Source: Oscheius dolichura
Taxonomy: Eukaryota > Nematoda > Chromadorea > Rhabditida > Rhabditidae
Direction of reading: 5' to 3'
Length of the DNA: 64,000 bases
Assembly: GCA_932521035.1 (NCBI GenBank)
Contig: OW051495.1
Coordinates: 310,001 to 374,000, forward strand
A program made the translations under genes and the position numbers. Under the pieces are notes generated by a model. That model saw nothing but the letters and a program-made list of their open reading frames with translations. It ran no database searches and was not told the origin of the DNA. Shown piece after piece: positions 36,109 to 49,816 of the stretch. Numbering within the stretch: the stretch's first letter is position 1; each line of letters opens with the position of its first letter.

Positions 36109-38847
36109 ATCACAACGGGGAGGTCGAGTTCAAATTTCGGAAGGGTGTAACCCCATCAAATCGTTTCCGATCGAGATGATTTTTGCACCACTGGATTTGT
36201 CTCATTGAGAGGAGTCGAATGGTACCAAAATCAGAGTTTTTGGAAGCGATATTGACCTAGTCACCCAAGGTTTGGCGCCTTTTTTCGGTTACTAATAGCA
36301 CCGATAGAGCAGTAAAATTCTTTGCTGAATCAATAAATTCGGATGGATCGGATTTACTACATCACAAAACTGAGGTAATTCTAATAGCAGCAGTAAAACA
36401 TTCGGGTCACCAACAGTATTACGGTAAGTTTTTCATGTTGAGAGGGGAATGAAGGAAGGATATGATCACCGATTATTAGAGGAAATACCACAAAGGCAGT
36501 ATATACGAACGACGATAGACGATTGGAAACATGGATGTCTCTCCCGGAAAAGTCTTGTATTTGAGACGAAACCTGGAGAATTCGAAATGGTTTGATCTTT
36601 TTTTGTGTTTTTCTGGAACTACTAAAGTACAAACTTTCTTTCGTGACAGTAGGACGTATTTGTGGGAACACCATGTGAATATCAGCTTGTCAAAGGCCAA
36701 CAGGAACATTCTAGAACCTCCAATTAATCCCAAACGAGGGACAGAATGACTAGAAGAATATCAACAGGGTCTTAGATGGGATCTTGGGAAAGTCCGCCCC
36801 TTTCCTTCTCATAGCCAGCCACCAATAGTTGTTTTTGCCTGAGCAAATGTCTTTTTCTCCCCCTTCCCCCATCTCCATCACATTTGAAAAGGCGCCGAGG
36901 CGACAAAAGAGAAGAATTCATAAAGAGAGGGAGAGAGAGTGGGCATTTTATGCATTGCGAAGCAATGAGGGGTGCAACACATTTGGGAAAGGAAGGAGGG
37001 AGGCCGGGGGGAGACTGGACTGACCTGATGCACTTTATGAAAAGAAAGAAGGGGGAAAACACAGACACCTGGCGGGATTAGTTGCGTGAGGAGGGGGAGA
37101 AAAAAGGACGACGGTCCAGCTGCGAGTAACCTGGGAACGCGGGATGAGATTAGCCGAGTTACAAGAAAAAGAGAGAGAGACACGGCAAGGGCAACGGGAC
37201 ACTAAATAGGCAGTTTTTGAAATATTGAATGATTGAATAGTTTGAATAGGGACTAATACAACAGATTGGTGAAACAGATTAGGTCTGCTAACTTGAAAGA
37301 AGAGTGAGCAAGCGTCACACTAAAGGATAGTTTTTATGTTTTACTGGAAACATATAAATTCTAAGAGTTTGTTTCCATTTACTGAGCCTCCTGATTCACA
37401 CTAAAAACACACTTTCTACTCTTTTTGTTCTAATGAAAATATTTAGGAATCCCGTTTTGGCACATACCCAATAAGAAAAAAAGAGCTGTGCTAGCCAAGT
37501 TAGCTTGTAAGTAGAGGAACCACTACAACCTTTGGGGGTTTTTTAGAGTTTGGGGTTCGAACAATTCCAAGCGCTTGGAATTGTTGTAATTTCCCATTGT
37601 TCCAGTCGAAATGTGGAATAGGGAAAGGGAAGGATAACTAGGAATTGTAACAATGAAAAAACACAATCATACCAGTAAGGAAATGGAACTTTTGAGGAAT
37701 ATAAAGTATCGATAAAACCTTTAGGCAGATTTTTCTCATGCATTTCCAAATCTGTTAGGAATCAGGCTTCTACTGTCGCTGTTTCAACCAAAGTAGATAA
37801 AACAATTGCTTGGAAATGTGCGATTGGATATAGAAAGATTTACCACAAAGAGAAGGAATGAGCCTGGTAATTTGAGTAATTCGTATAGTTCCAGTCCAAC
37901 TGTTAAAAATCTCGGTTCGTAAGCCGGTAATATTGGTATCTAATGCTCAGAATACCAAACAGGGAGAGTGAAAATGGATGCAATTGACCTCCACCCTGCC
38001 CGAAAGGGTTCCCCTCAATCAGGGGGTGTCAATCCCCGTCTCTCCCTCGCCACTCCGGACGCCATTTACTGGTAAAGCGATCGGCTGTCAGTCGACATTT
38101 GTGCCAAGTATCTCGCCAGCCGTGTTCACCCCCGGCTATTATAGCCAGGTTCGTATTTTTAGCCCGGAAAGGGAGAATTAATTACAAAGAACCGGGGGAA
38201 AGAAAGTAGTCAAGTGGCCGTCGTAAATTGGATAGCATAAATCAAATTCACACCGACGGTGTGGGGAGCGACTGTCGCCCGGCCGCCGACGGATTTTGAC
38301 GGATTCCTCCTTACCGTGGTGGCGGAGAGATTTGAATTTTCACTTTCTCACAATCCACACAAAAGGATTTAGATAGGAGAAGAGACAGCGGGAGAGGGAA
38401 GCAATCCCTCCGGGACCCTAGATTATGAAATAAGAGGCTACGGTAGTTTTTGGAAGAGGAAGAAGTTAGGATGGATAAAAAACAAAGGAATCTGCCCTTT
38501 TTAGATGAGGGGGGAAGGGGGAAGGGGGAAGAAAGACAATTGACATCCCCCAGGGGCCGGGGATTCGCCCCGGTGCCCCCTTCCCCAATCCTCGTCTGAA
38601 TGACAAACGAACGGGGGGTGATGCCCATTAGGAGGGAGGGCAGGAGGTCTTTATAAAGTTGAGCTGCTATTGTATCACTATTTTAAAAAGAGAAAACTCA
38701 AAGAAACCTTGTGGTTTGACAGGAGTGGACAAAAAGAGGGCGATAATGGGGAAAGGGGAGGAATGTATAAAAAGGGAACGATAAATTGAAGAATCAAACC
38801 ACTGCACTTTTTAAGAAAACGGTTGAATCACCGGCCCGCTCTCTTTT

Positions 38848-39054
38848 ATTTTGTGGTCCAGTTGAATTTGGGATTGACGTCTTGGCTTCCACCAATTTAC
38901 CCATTCATTCAAACCTCATACACGATCCATATACCATCTGTCTCAATTTTAAAAGTTTCAGTCCTTTTTTGGAGGGGAACACCTTCCGCCCTATGCTTCA
39001 CTGATATCTGTGTACCAGGGCTGCACGAGATCTCGAACTCGTCTCGATTTCGAG
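38848..39054 (+). repeat. Dispersed repeat, copy 2 of 2
   Basis: Near-identical to 749-963, same orientation, about 38 kb apart. The shared block starts at TTTTGTGGTCCAGTTGAATT and ends in TCTCGATTTCGAG. Flanking sequences differ on both sides. Confidence 0.75.
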
Positions 39055-42000
39055 CCAAATGCTCGCCGCGCTCGAATAATTCGATCTTGATTATTTTTTT
39101 ATGTCTATCTTATTCAGAATTTTATGGCGGACAAGCTGATATAGGTTATATTCCATAAGAATAAGGTATTGCTAAAATATAACCCAAAATAGAGTTTTTG
39201 AGGTGAACATAGCGTTTCTCTCAATAATTATGGTCAAAAAAGATTTTCACGAAACCTGAAAAGCTCTGTGCGTCAAAGTTACCTTCCGGACCCTGGCACT
39301 ACCCCGATGTAAAGTCAAACCACGCGCCGCGAGTTTTTTTATCAATTAGCTATAAACTACTAAATGATTTGGCTGAAACATGGATGGACAGATGTGCACT
39401 TCAGTCAACAACTACCGTATATTCGGATTTTCTTTAATTTTCCCTGCGAAACTGAAAAAAATGGCAATACTGATAAATAAGAAGAAGAGATGTTGGTGGT
39501 CTGAAAAAGCTGGTGGTCCGTCTCAAGTTTATACCTTACAATGCCTTGTTAGAGCCATACTAGCGCTTTCGCTTCCAGAAACAGGTATAAAAGAATACAC
39601 CGGAGCATTAGAAATTGTACCGATCGTGTAGGAGATTGAGTTTTTTTTTCTTGAATTGAAGTTATCCCTAACATCAACAACCAATGACTTCCTCCCCTTT
39701 TATTCCACTTTGAAACAGTAAAAATACTCGAAAAGTCAAAAATGTTCACAAGACGATTCCTATAAATAAGTTTCCAAGCCAGAAGCTGGACTATAAAGCA
39801 GCAGGAAAACATTGAAAAAAAAACTCGAAGTGTGAGAGTCGGGTGGCGGTGGTGGTAAAGATAAAATCGGCTGGCGGAATAGCCTCGTAGTGGCAACAAT
39901 TTGTCAAGAATAAAAGGACTTCCGAAGCAGTTTGGAGGGCGACCGGTACATTGCTATGGGGCAACAAATTGAAATACAAGGACAAGAAGTTTTACTGCCA
40001 AAAAAAATCTAACAAGTGCTTGCGAAGATTTTCCATTTTCAATCATTTTCAAAACAGAAAAAAATTTAGAGAGATGCCCGTCATGCCCAAAGCCGTAGAG
40101 TAACTTTTCAGGCTTTATCTCACATTATATTTTGGGCTAAAAACATAAAAAATGCAAAAAGGAGATGAAATTGTGATACTAAATGCCAAATCTCGGCCCT
40201 AATCCAAACATATCCACCCTCTAAAAGCGGAAGGGGCGCGCCCCGTGTTCCCCCCTTTTGATTCTCGGCTGTCAGCAGGTGGTGTTAGCGGTTTCGGACA
40301 AGATATATACACACAACAAAAGCGTCGACGAAGGGGGGCCCTGGCTGGGAGAAATCTGAGAAGAGACAACAAATCCAACGGGATTGGCGCCTTCTCAAGG
40401 AGAATGAAGGGGGAGGAGAGGAAGGAAGAGAGATGAAACATGAGGAGGACACGGATGGAAATATTGAGGAGAGAGGGGAGGAGGATGGATGGGAACAAGG
40501 GAAGGAGCAGATTGTGTTGGTCATTTTTAGTCGCCTCTGGCCCTCTCGGGGGAGATATATTTTTTGACGGACGAGAGTGGACAGACAGGGGTGAGAATGG
40601 GAAAGGGAAGGGGAACAATTGGAGTCCAATATTTGGAACTCTAAAGTTTTATGGAATAGTTAAAACGAAGGGAGGACAAGATTGTGACAATAGAGATAAA
40701 AGTTCATAGTAACCAAACTGAAGAATGGACAAGGAAAAATTGGAAATTTTGGATTTCTAACCCAAAAGAATGCCCATAGTATAAGGATCACAATGACATT
40801 ATATCAGTGAAGAAAGAGTTTCCGGCTATTTTTATAGGGTAGCTAGAACATAGCAACGAAAAATATTCTAATCTTCTGGTTCGTTTAGAAAAAGGATCTT
40901 ATAGGGAGCGCTGTCAGAACAACAGTTATCTGGCTAGGTTTCCGGCTCATACTTCTCTACATATTTTTCAGATGGGTAATTTTGAAACTGTGCTTGATAC
41001 AGATACATAAATGATTTCACTTCTGCGCTTTATAGGATCAAATCCATGTTAGATGATTACCCAAGTGACCTAATATTGTACCTCCATTTCTTCTGCTTCT
41101 ACACAGTTATTTCTGGTCGGTTTTTTACTAGACTGTAACCTATAAGCATAGAAAAGTCATCAGGAATTGGTACAATAGGAGAAAAAGGATCCTTATCCAC
41201 GCTACAGTAATAACAAGCAGGTTTCAGGCTGTGAAACTGTTCTCCATCTCAAATTCTGTTTTTTTTCTTCATATTTTTCATAATTTTTAAAACATTTTTG
41301 GTTCTTATTTTATTCGTAAAATGGCTAGAAAGATAATATAATGGATATGAAACACTGGTTGCTCCTTTTCTTTTACAAGTTTGACTGAAAGTTTATGTTC
41401 CGGCCCTGACATATAAACATAAGAAACGGTCTTTCACTAATAGAGGTTTTCCAAAGGCAACGCTTTGCCCTCTTATCTTCCCCTGTTGCAGTTTTTCATT
41501 CATGAAAATGGGCCGGCCTCTAAAATGCATAGAAACAAGTGGCGCAACAATTCATGCTGTTCCCGTAATCTACTCCAAATCCCTCCCAGAAAACTCCACT
41601 AGAACCTAAAAAAGGAGAAAGAAAATAGAGGAATCCATTGAAAAGAACGGCAGCAATTAGTGGCAGGGGGATTAGGGAGTGACCTCATTGCACCTGCCAG
41701 CTTGTACAGTGTTGCATTTCAGGCGGGGAAGGGCGGGAAATGGACTGGAAGAGGGTGAAACAGCCTGGAAATTAGGAGAAGGTGGAGTAATGAGGAGGCG
41801 GCTTGACTTTCTCTGTCTACACATCAATTTGACATCAGAAACTGGCAACAAATAGGATGATCGGAACATTATACATGTTGGTCTAATGAGAAAATAATAC
41901 AGTCCTGGATTTTCAAAATTCAAGCAGACGTCTTTCCACCGAAATACGTCATCTCGTCTGGATTTATCCGCCAATTGAAACCAAGACAAGCCGGGCTAAA

Positions 42001-45000
42001 CGTGCTAAACGTGCTAAAAATAGATTTACAGTTTTTCTAACGGACTCTCATTATTTTACTCACAATAGATCTCAATAATAAGGTCCTTATTATTATAAGG
42101 AGGCCGTGAAATAGAAAAGAATAAAAAAATAACATATAACGAGATCTGCTTGATTATCTTATCAAAAGAGTGTAATGTTTCGAGAGAGCCGTAAAATCAA
42201 ATGATATTCTGTTCCGGTAGTTTTTGTCGTCCTGTAGCAGTAAAAAATTAGAAGAGATAAGATCAAGAGTCCCCCTTCTGGCCGAGTAGCAGGTGTTTTT
42301 TCTCCCCCATCCGTCGGTCTTTTATTCGCAGCACTGGCTCATTACGGAAGCCGTAGGACCGAACAATTACAGCTTCCTGTTATATAGTCCCCCCTGCCCT
42401 AATTTAGACGAATGTGGGGAGAGAGCTAAACGGGGGAGCAAAGGTCCGGGAGAGGAACGAATTAGTTACGCCTGGGGGCAGGTAGGTGGAGAAAATTGCC
42501 GAGGAACACCCTCGACCCCCCGTTATTATGGGAGCAGGGAGAGAGAGAGAGCTGGAGGGGGATAGATAATCGTCCTGGAAGTGTGTCAAGGGAGGGTTTG
42601 AACATGGAATAAAGTGGAGGGGAAGATGGATATAAGGATACACGAATATCAGTGGAGATCAGAAAAGAACAAGATAGAAAGAGATGATGAAACAAAGTTA
42701 TGAACACACACTAGAGCCGGTCGATTACCGAAGGAAAATGGAGAAAGGGGATAAAAAACCATCACGAAGCATATTTTAATCCGTTTTTTCTGATAGAAGA
42801 TTATCTTACAACTGCTTTTCATAAGATGGATTACGGTAAACTCTTGAATTCAAACACATTTCCACCAAAAAGGGGGGTTTGATTGTTCCAACTAAACCAT
42901 AAAAATAATGTTCGATTTTCTTTATCAATCTTCAGTCGCACATCTATCATTGTAAAAGACTTTCGGTTATGGAAAAAGTCCATAAAAGTGTTGTAATTTC
43001 TGCAACCACTACTAATAGCCAGTTGCTCTCTTTCTTTTCGAGAATAAACTAACGTTGGTCATATCAGTAAAGAAACAACTGAAGAGTAGAATAAAATAAC
43101 AGTGTGAAATGTTTTTAAAAAAATGTTGATAAAACCATAATCAATGGACCATTGTATTGAAGACGGAGCAACCAATTGGATAAAAAGGGACCCCGAAACA
43201 TATAAACTAGTTTTCTTCAGCAAGTGATACGGGTTTTACTGGTTTAGAATACGAAAACTGTTCAAACTGGAGCAATTCTTCGAAAGTACGGTTCCCAGAG
43301 ACTTTTTTGTGTTTGGGGCACATCATAAATGCCAACATTTGAATACACTAGTCATTAGACAGACCTTTACTGTAAAACTTCAAATGTTGATGGACAGTTG
43401 ATAAAACGCGGAAGGTTATTTATACATTTTCTGGGCTCTTGCGTTACTGTAGCTACTAGCTAGAGAAACGTTGTATGAAAGGAGAAAGTAATATCAACTC
43501 TATTGTACTCCTTGCCCCATATCTCCTCTTATGGTCTCATTGAAACATACAAAGCTCTTGTGTTTAGTGAAGAGGCGACTGCCGCTGCCAAAAGGGAGAA
43601 GAGGACCTGGCGGTGGAATGTGTATTGAGGGAGACTGACAATGGGCTCGGGATGAATTAGCCATGTAGTCCACGTAATGACTGGCAGAGAGCACCTCCTC
43701 TTCTCAAGGGCCTCCTCCCAATTGTGGTCGGCCCGTTTAGTCTCAAAAATTACGAAAAGAACGGGAAGGGGACAGCGAGGAAGAGAGAGAGTATGACAGG
43801 CGGGAAAGTGTCCTTTTGGCGGTGGGATGGGAGTCAGTCCGGGTGATTCAAGAAAAGTCACCTCGAGTTGACGGAACCGACAGAAACCAAACGCCATCTT
43901 GTAGCGAGGTTCTCCAAAGCTTTCTAGTCAACCCGAAACATAGTTTTGCAGGAAAAATTAATAAAAGAAGGGGGTGAATCACATTGGCTGAATTGCCAGG
44001 CCTAAACGATAGCAAATATGGAAAAAAACCTGTGAGGAACTGGGAAGCAGAAAAACTGATCTTATAAGGTAATGCTAAAACATTTTTGACGTATTGGTCA
44101 GATTGACCTAATTTTCTAATCAGAAGTCTTTCTAGAGCAGGAAAACCTTCAGAAAATGAGGAATGTTGGCCCGCTGCAAGAGCTGTGACAAAACAGCAAC
44201 AAGAACAACTGTAACCGCTTTGAAAAGGTTTCCTAGAGGAAGAGCATGCTCTAAACTAAAAAAATGTAAGGTAATAACAAGAATGCGTAACAACTAAAGA
44301 ATGAAAAACTCTATATGGAGTGGGCAGAACACTTATAAAAGCTCGAAAATAACAGGGAAACAATAGAGACGCGAGAGAAGAGCTTCCACGTTTCGAGAGA
44401 AGAAGCAGTTTCATGAGACTGATTCACCGGTTCAAGTGAACAATGGCTAAGAATTTCAAACAGGATGGAGCACCCTTTTTGAAAAGTGTTTGTAGAATGC
44501 TTGAAACTAGACAGTTTTTTGAATAAGGAAAGGGGAACAGATTTAGAATATCACCATTAGTCCGGTTTGAATTCTTCTTCAAATGTTTCAGTTTCTTTAT
44601 AAAGAAAGTAATGTCCATGATGATTAGTTTCACATCTCGCGTTAGACGAAATTGAATAGAATTCCCCCTAGAATTTGAATGGCTGTCTAACGAGGTAAAA
44701 CTCTATTTTTCTCGTTTTATGTAAACAATATAATCAGCTAATATTAGCCACACGTTACTTGGCATATCCGTACACTTGAATTATCCGCTTGAACAGAGAA
44801 GAACAGAGAAAAGGAGCTACTAATAATACTCCCCGTCCGAACGGATATCTCGGAGCAATATTTACATATCACCAGTAGCCATGTTCATAACGTGTCATCT
44901 GTACAAATTGTTCATATCGGGGCCCAGAAAAGGGGGTTTGGTAGAATAAACCGAGAGTTTTGGCTAGAAAACGTCTATTTTGGCATGGAAACGTGGAATT

Positions 45001-45672
45001 TCCTTTTCCATATCCGTTTTTGTTTCAATTTGAACATAAATACTGGGAACAGGCGGCAATTTTGCTTGGACGGTTTTTTTTTATCACAATCTGATCATTT
45101 GGACAATTTCCGATTGTTTCAAGGGCGATCTAAATTACCCAAATCTCTCGTCAATTTGATGAAACACACGTAATTCAAAGAGAAAAATGATCAAGCGCCA
45201 ACTTTTTGTGGCGATCACGTTGTACACACTGTCAGACAGAAGGAGGAAATCAGCAGAAGTGCTGATATTTCCAACAGATTGCAGAAATAACAGAAAGGTC
45301 AGAAAGTCAGAGCAATTCAATTTCCACTAAACAATACTACGTTCTTTATGAGGACATTGAACCAATTTCGAAGAAATCCACACCCTTGGCTATCAGCTGG
45401 CGTCTTTCTCTCCACAATAACTGCAGTTTTTTATGTCTAATTTCTATATTGACCTTTCTGAACGGGGTTGGAATCATAATCTTCCTTCACATATCAATTT
45501 ATGGGAACCCCGAAACCGTATCCAAAAAACGAGATTTATCTTCATTTTTAGTGAGAACTTCAAATTATACACGCTTGTCTTTGTCATGAAGGGAATATAA
45601 CAGTATTCAAAAACATCAAAATGTCACAATTAGGTATCTATACCAAGATTGAATCATAAAAAGGAGGGAAAA

Positions 45673-48009
45673 TTAGCTTTGGTCAGTCTGGGCTGGCTCT
45701 TCTTCCGTTTCTTGTTCATAATCCGACTGTTTCACTTCCACCGCCCGGAACAGCATAAAAGCCGTTGCTCCAAACCGGAAATATATGAAACTGCAATCTA
45801 TTTTTGATGGGAATTGGAGGGGGATCTTACCTATCTGGCTGGAATGTCACGTAGGAGCCAAAGTGCTTTCCGCAGATACATTGCCATGCTTTTCCGTAGA
45901 GACTATCGAAGGATTCCTTGACAAATTGGGCTATTTCTTGTTCAGTGTTGAAGGACTGAAAGGGATCAGTTAGTATAGGAGATTACGGTAGTATAAACCG
46001 GACCCATTCGTGTTATCGTCCTACTGTAGCCTCCTAATTTCGCAAAAGACGAAGGCTAGCGTTGTTTCTTGACCGGGGTTTGAGAGGTTAATATAATGAA
46101 ATTTCTTGAAATCCAAACGACCAACGAAGTTTATGAAAGAGAAATGCTCCCAAATGGAGGGATTGATATTGAAAAATTTTAACTTTCAATAGTGAAATAA
46201 AGAATCAGTGAATTGAATTGGCCTGTTCTTTTGATTTTCTATGGTCCCTCTTGGTTTTTTCCTTCGGTGTATGTGCTCAAATACGCACCGTTTGTGTCCC
46301 CCCAAAAAATTCCGTTGGGTTCAAAAGAGAAGAGAGACTTCCGTGTCAACAAAACCGCTCATTCCAAACCCGCGAATAGCCTCCCGATCCAGGGGTCCTC
46401 TATCTCTTTTCCCGTCCATCACGCGATCTGTTTATTCAGTGTCGTTGAGTCCTAGAGAGCGAGTGACACATAACAGAGTTCTCGCTCGCTGACTGGCCCC
46501 ACTTGACGGTCATCGAGACACCAATCCTCCTCCGGTATCGATGCCCCCACCGTCGTTGAGATGGAGTGCTTTTTACGCAATAGAGCTGGGAGACAAAAAC
46601 CTCAGAAATCAAGGAACGCAGAGAACCTTGGTCTCTGAAATTGGGAGATAACTGGGTGTGGCTAAAAGAACACCAGGAGCGGATTGAAATCTCGGTTTTT
46701 GGTAATAAATGCAAATTGAAACGTCATCTTTCTTCATTTTTACGTGCTGCACAAATATGGTAGAAGGGGGAGCCGGCGCTGCCGATTGTTTTGAAATTCA
46801 TAGATTTTCAAACAAAATGGACAAATTGAGTGTCTCCACCAACCATACATGGCTCATTTGGACCCGTAGGCCCGGCCTGGGCTCGGTTGGCTTTCAGCGC
46901 GCCAGGCGCGGGTTCGATCCCCGCGGAGACCAAACTTTTTGCTTTTTTTATAACTCGGTCATTTATGGGCCATTTTTGGGGATTTAAAGACGGGAATGTA
47001 GCGCACATCAAGGGCTATCAAACGCACCATAGAATAGCATAAAAACTATGGACAGAAAAGCCTGTGCGCAAGCGTTGAAAGAGGAGAACCTTTTTGTTCA
47101 TAGTTTTACGGCGCTGTTTTGTACAAAAAACAGCAAGTTTCGCTTGAGAAAAGTCCTTGGACCAATTGCTACTCTTTATCTTTGTGTGCTTATACGGCTA
47201 GCTTGAAACGATATCAATTTTCTATTCTATTTCTACGGGAACGGGGCAAAGGGCTCTTGCTACTCTACTCTTTTTCGGCCATGTCTTTAGCGCAACAAAT
47301 TCCAGTTCACATTTATGAAAGCATCTTGAAACATCGCGTTTCTTTCTATTTTTGTCCTATTTCACCATTGCGAAGACCCAAAGAAGGTGAAAATGATCAA
47401 AAGGTAAGTTTGAAATCTATCGAAAAATAGATGCACATTTGAAACAATAGTCTGTTCTTTCATATAAAGGCAAATTGAAAAACTGTTTTCGCATATTCTC
47501 GAGGTTTGTTATAGTAAATAGTCGGTAAAGTAGCGCGAGTTACTGACTTTCGCTAATAAGAACGAATTGGAACATTTCCAGTTGGATGTCACAAGGTATA
47601 TATATTTATTCGACGCAATAGCCAAATTGTCATTTCAATCCTATTTAGCCCATTTTTGATAGAAAGATGTTTTGATTTTGGAATTTCTCATGTTTTGATG
47701 GCACTTCAAATGTTTAAAATCTGAGTAATTTATGTTTCTGGATAAGCCAGTATAAGAATGTTCCTTACCTCCATAGCAGAAGCGGCCAGTGAACACGCTT
47801 CCTGTTCCATTTCATGTGACATACTACTGTAATAGACATCCGCTACGGAGATGGGATTGCCTGTCTTCCTCCTCAACAACTCATCACTAGAATTACTTTC
47901 GTTTCAATTGAATAAAAAGATAAACTCACTCCAGTGCCTGTTTATTAGAGACGACTCGCTCATCTTCCCATGCTGTAGAACTGGGCAAATAGTCGAGCTC
48001 GGAAGACAT
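45673..48009 (-). CDS. Divergent LC8-type dynein light chain
   Basis: Dynein light chain family (LC8/DYNLL-like), a small dimeric hub protein that binds dynein intermediate chain and other short motifs. Four exons: 47930-48009, 47769-47886, 45831-45955, 45673-45790, giving 146 residues. The LC8 core is clear: YYSSMSHEMEQEACSLAASAM, AWQCICGKHFGSYVTF, and SFIYFRFGATAFMLFRAVE, matching the helices and the WHCIVG-NFGSYVT and FIYF-G--A-LLF strands of LC8. It departs from LC8 in an added N-terminal stretch of about 40 residues and an acidic Glu/Asp/Gln tail. The usual HETK after SYVT is replaced by FQPDS, at the ligand-binding edge. Intron 2 (45956-47768) is 1.8 kb and contains a tRNA-like sequence. 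Confidence 0.85.
46869..46933 (+). other. tRNA-like sequence without anticodon arm
   Basis: GGCCCGGCCTGGGCTCGGTT resembles a tRNA acceptor strand and D-arm (A box), and GGTTCGATCC is a perfect B box with a pairing T-stem (GCGGG/CCCGC). The space between is too short for an anticodon arm. A run of T follows 12-20 nt later. It lies in the dynein light chain intron and is probably a tRNA-derived repeat. Confidence 0.5.
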
Positions 48010-49816
48010 GGCAGTGTTTTCTCTGAGAGTGGATAACGGTAATTGAGAGGGTTGAATGGACGAGAGAGGCCGACTGGTAAAAACAAGAAGAAGAGCTGGC
48101 AGGGGTGGGGTGAGCAAATAGTGGAAACGGCAGGGAGGAAGAGAAGAAGAAGGGGTGGATTCACGAAACGGCAAGAAGAATAATCATTGCGGCCCCTACT
48201 GACTAATATCCAGCCCTTGAAACATTGGGAATTGTGAAAACAGTTAGGGAAGAATAGAAGAATGTGGAATAAGGGACGTGGAGCGCTATGCCCAGCTTCT
48301 TTTGGTTTATAGAAGTTTTTTGAAATGTTGAAGAAAATCGGGTAGTCAGGCTCTAGACGAACTATTGAACAGAAGCTAGGTTCTCCTTTCTTTTAAAAGG
48401 AAGTTTCGAAACAGGATAAAATGTGTTCTTCGATGAGGACTACAAATTGAGAAGTGGAAGAAATTGACAACTCTCCGTTTGAAGGCTAACAAACGTCAAC
48501 TTCCCACTGACTTATAATGACTGCCTGAAAGATTTCAGATACGTTTAGAAAAGGAGACTCGAGAAAAGGCAGAAAATGGATCGTTCGGCGCCTAGAAGAC
48601 GAAAGATGGCGCAAAATATGAAATGCCGAGTGAAAAGATGGGATAATAGAATCCAAGCGTGTTCCGGTGAGCGAATGAAGAAAGCCTCAAGTTTTTACTC
48701 TAATAGCTGATCCGAAACACTACAAAAAGAAGAAGAAGTCAATGCTATTCATAGGCTCAATGGATTTGTACCATATATATGTCGCTAGCGGAGCGATCAA
48801 CCAGTGTTTTTTTCTCTTTATGCCTATCCTCAAACAAAAAAATATCACTTTATTGATCTAACGATTTTGATCAAGGTTCTCTATTTCACTTTTCTACTCT
48901 TCAAAACAACAGAAAACTACCGTATATTAAGTTCTGGGCCAAGGGAATGCCTCAAAATAAGGAATGAATACAACGCTCCTACAGAGGAAAATAACGGAAT
49001 TCTGGAGATTTCCAATGTTTTGCAAAATGTTCATAATGCATTTCTTTTCGTCTATCTTGGTGGAGAACTAATCCGTTTTCAATTACAGAAGAAACCCATA
49101 AGGGAAGAACAAGAGTTCCAGTTCCCTCTCCTTCAACTTATATACCCCCCGTGAAACAATCCGAAAAATACGGTTCAAAATATCACACGACGGCTGGAGT
49201 GGAGAGGAGAATGTGAGTAATACGGCGGCGACCGTCTCTTCACGTGTCTGCCACTCGCCCCGGGTGGAAACAATCTCCTCGTCGACACAAGCCGCCCTTC
49301 CGGCCCGAAAAACTAAACATCCCCGCCACGTATGACTGAAGACTGAAGAGTGAGAACACAGTTACCCCTGTTTTATGAACTTTGAGCCTATTCACTTACA
49401 GAATTACATAACACAGTAATTTTCATAATACAGCCTACGGTAATAAGGCCGCCCTGAAGCAGAAATCAAGTTACCGTAGTCTAACCCGATTTTTGAGGAT
49501 CTTTTGGAATTAATCAGAGGGGAAGATACCGTAATCCTGAACAGAAAATGAAGAGGAAAAGGAAAAGAACAAAAACCACGGTGGAAATTCCCCAGGAGGG
49601 CGTCGACCGTCGCGTAAAGCACACAGACAGACTCGTGAAGGACTGCCCTTGGCGTAATCGTCATCATTTCTCCTCCCTCGTCACAGTTCTCCACTATTTC
49701 AACAAGTTTACGAAATGAAAAATTTAATTAAAAGAAAAAAAAGAGAACGGAAATACCCAAAGGGATAACAGATCAAGACATCAAGTAGAAGAAGAACGAA
49801 AGAACAAGCCGCCGGC
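48010..49816. other. Intergenic region upstream of the dynein light chain gene
   Basis: Holds the promoter side of the dynein light chain gene and the 3' side of the SMYD-type gene. No gene is supported. A GC-rich block at about 49190-49330, unlike its AT-rich surroundings, contains CACGTG-like and CCCCGGG motifs and may be regulatory or an unrecognised RNA gene. Confidence 0.4.

Larger units (their letters stand above)
33295..45672. other. 12-kb region without supported genes
   Basis: Upstream of the adhesion GPCR and downstream of the dynein light chain gene (both - strand). I looked for paired exons with consistent phase and saw none. Open frames here are low-complexity (Ser/Pro- or Arg/Glu-rich) or lie in purine-rich tracts such as 36900-37180, 40200-40620 and 42400-42570. 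Contents noted: a tRNA-like sequence at 36037-36108, dispersed repeat copy 2 at 38848-39054, a GC-rich hairpin-prone stretch near 38550-38580, and scattered TACGGTA heptamers. A long distal regulatory region or 5' non-coding exons of the GPCR are possible. Confidence 0.45.

Noticed and set aside
40199-40629. Ser/Pro-rich frames on the - strand
   Set aside because: Overlapping frames in purine/pyrimidine-biased DNA with no splice signals; low-complexity artefacts.
46869-46933. Functional tRNA gene
   Set aside because: A and B boxes are present but the anticodon arm is missing and the acceptor stem does not pair properly.
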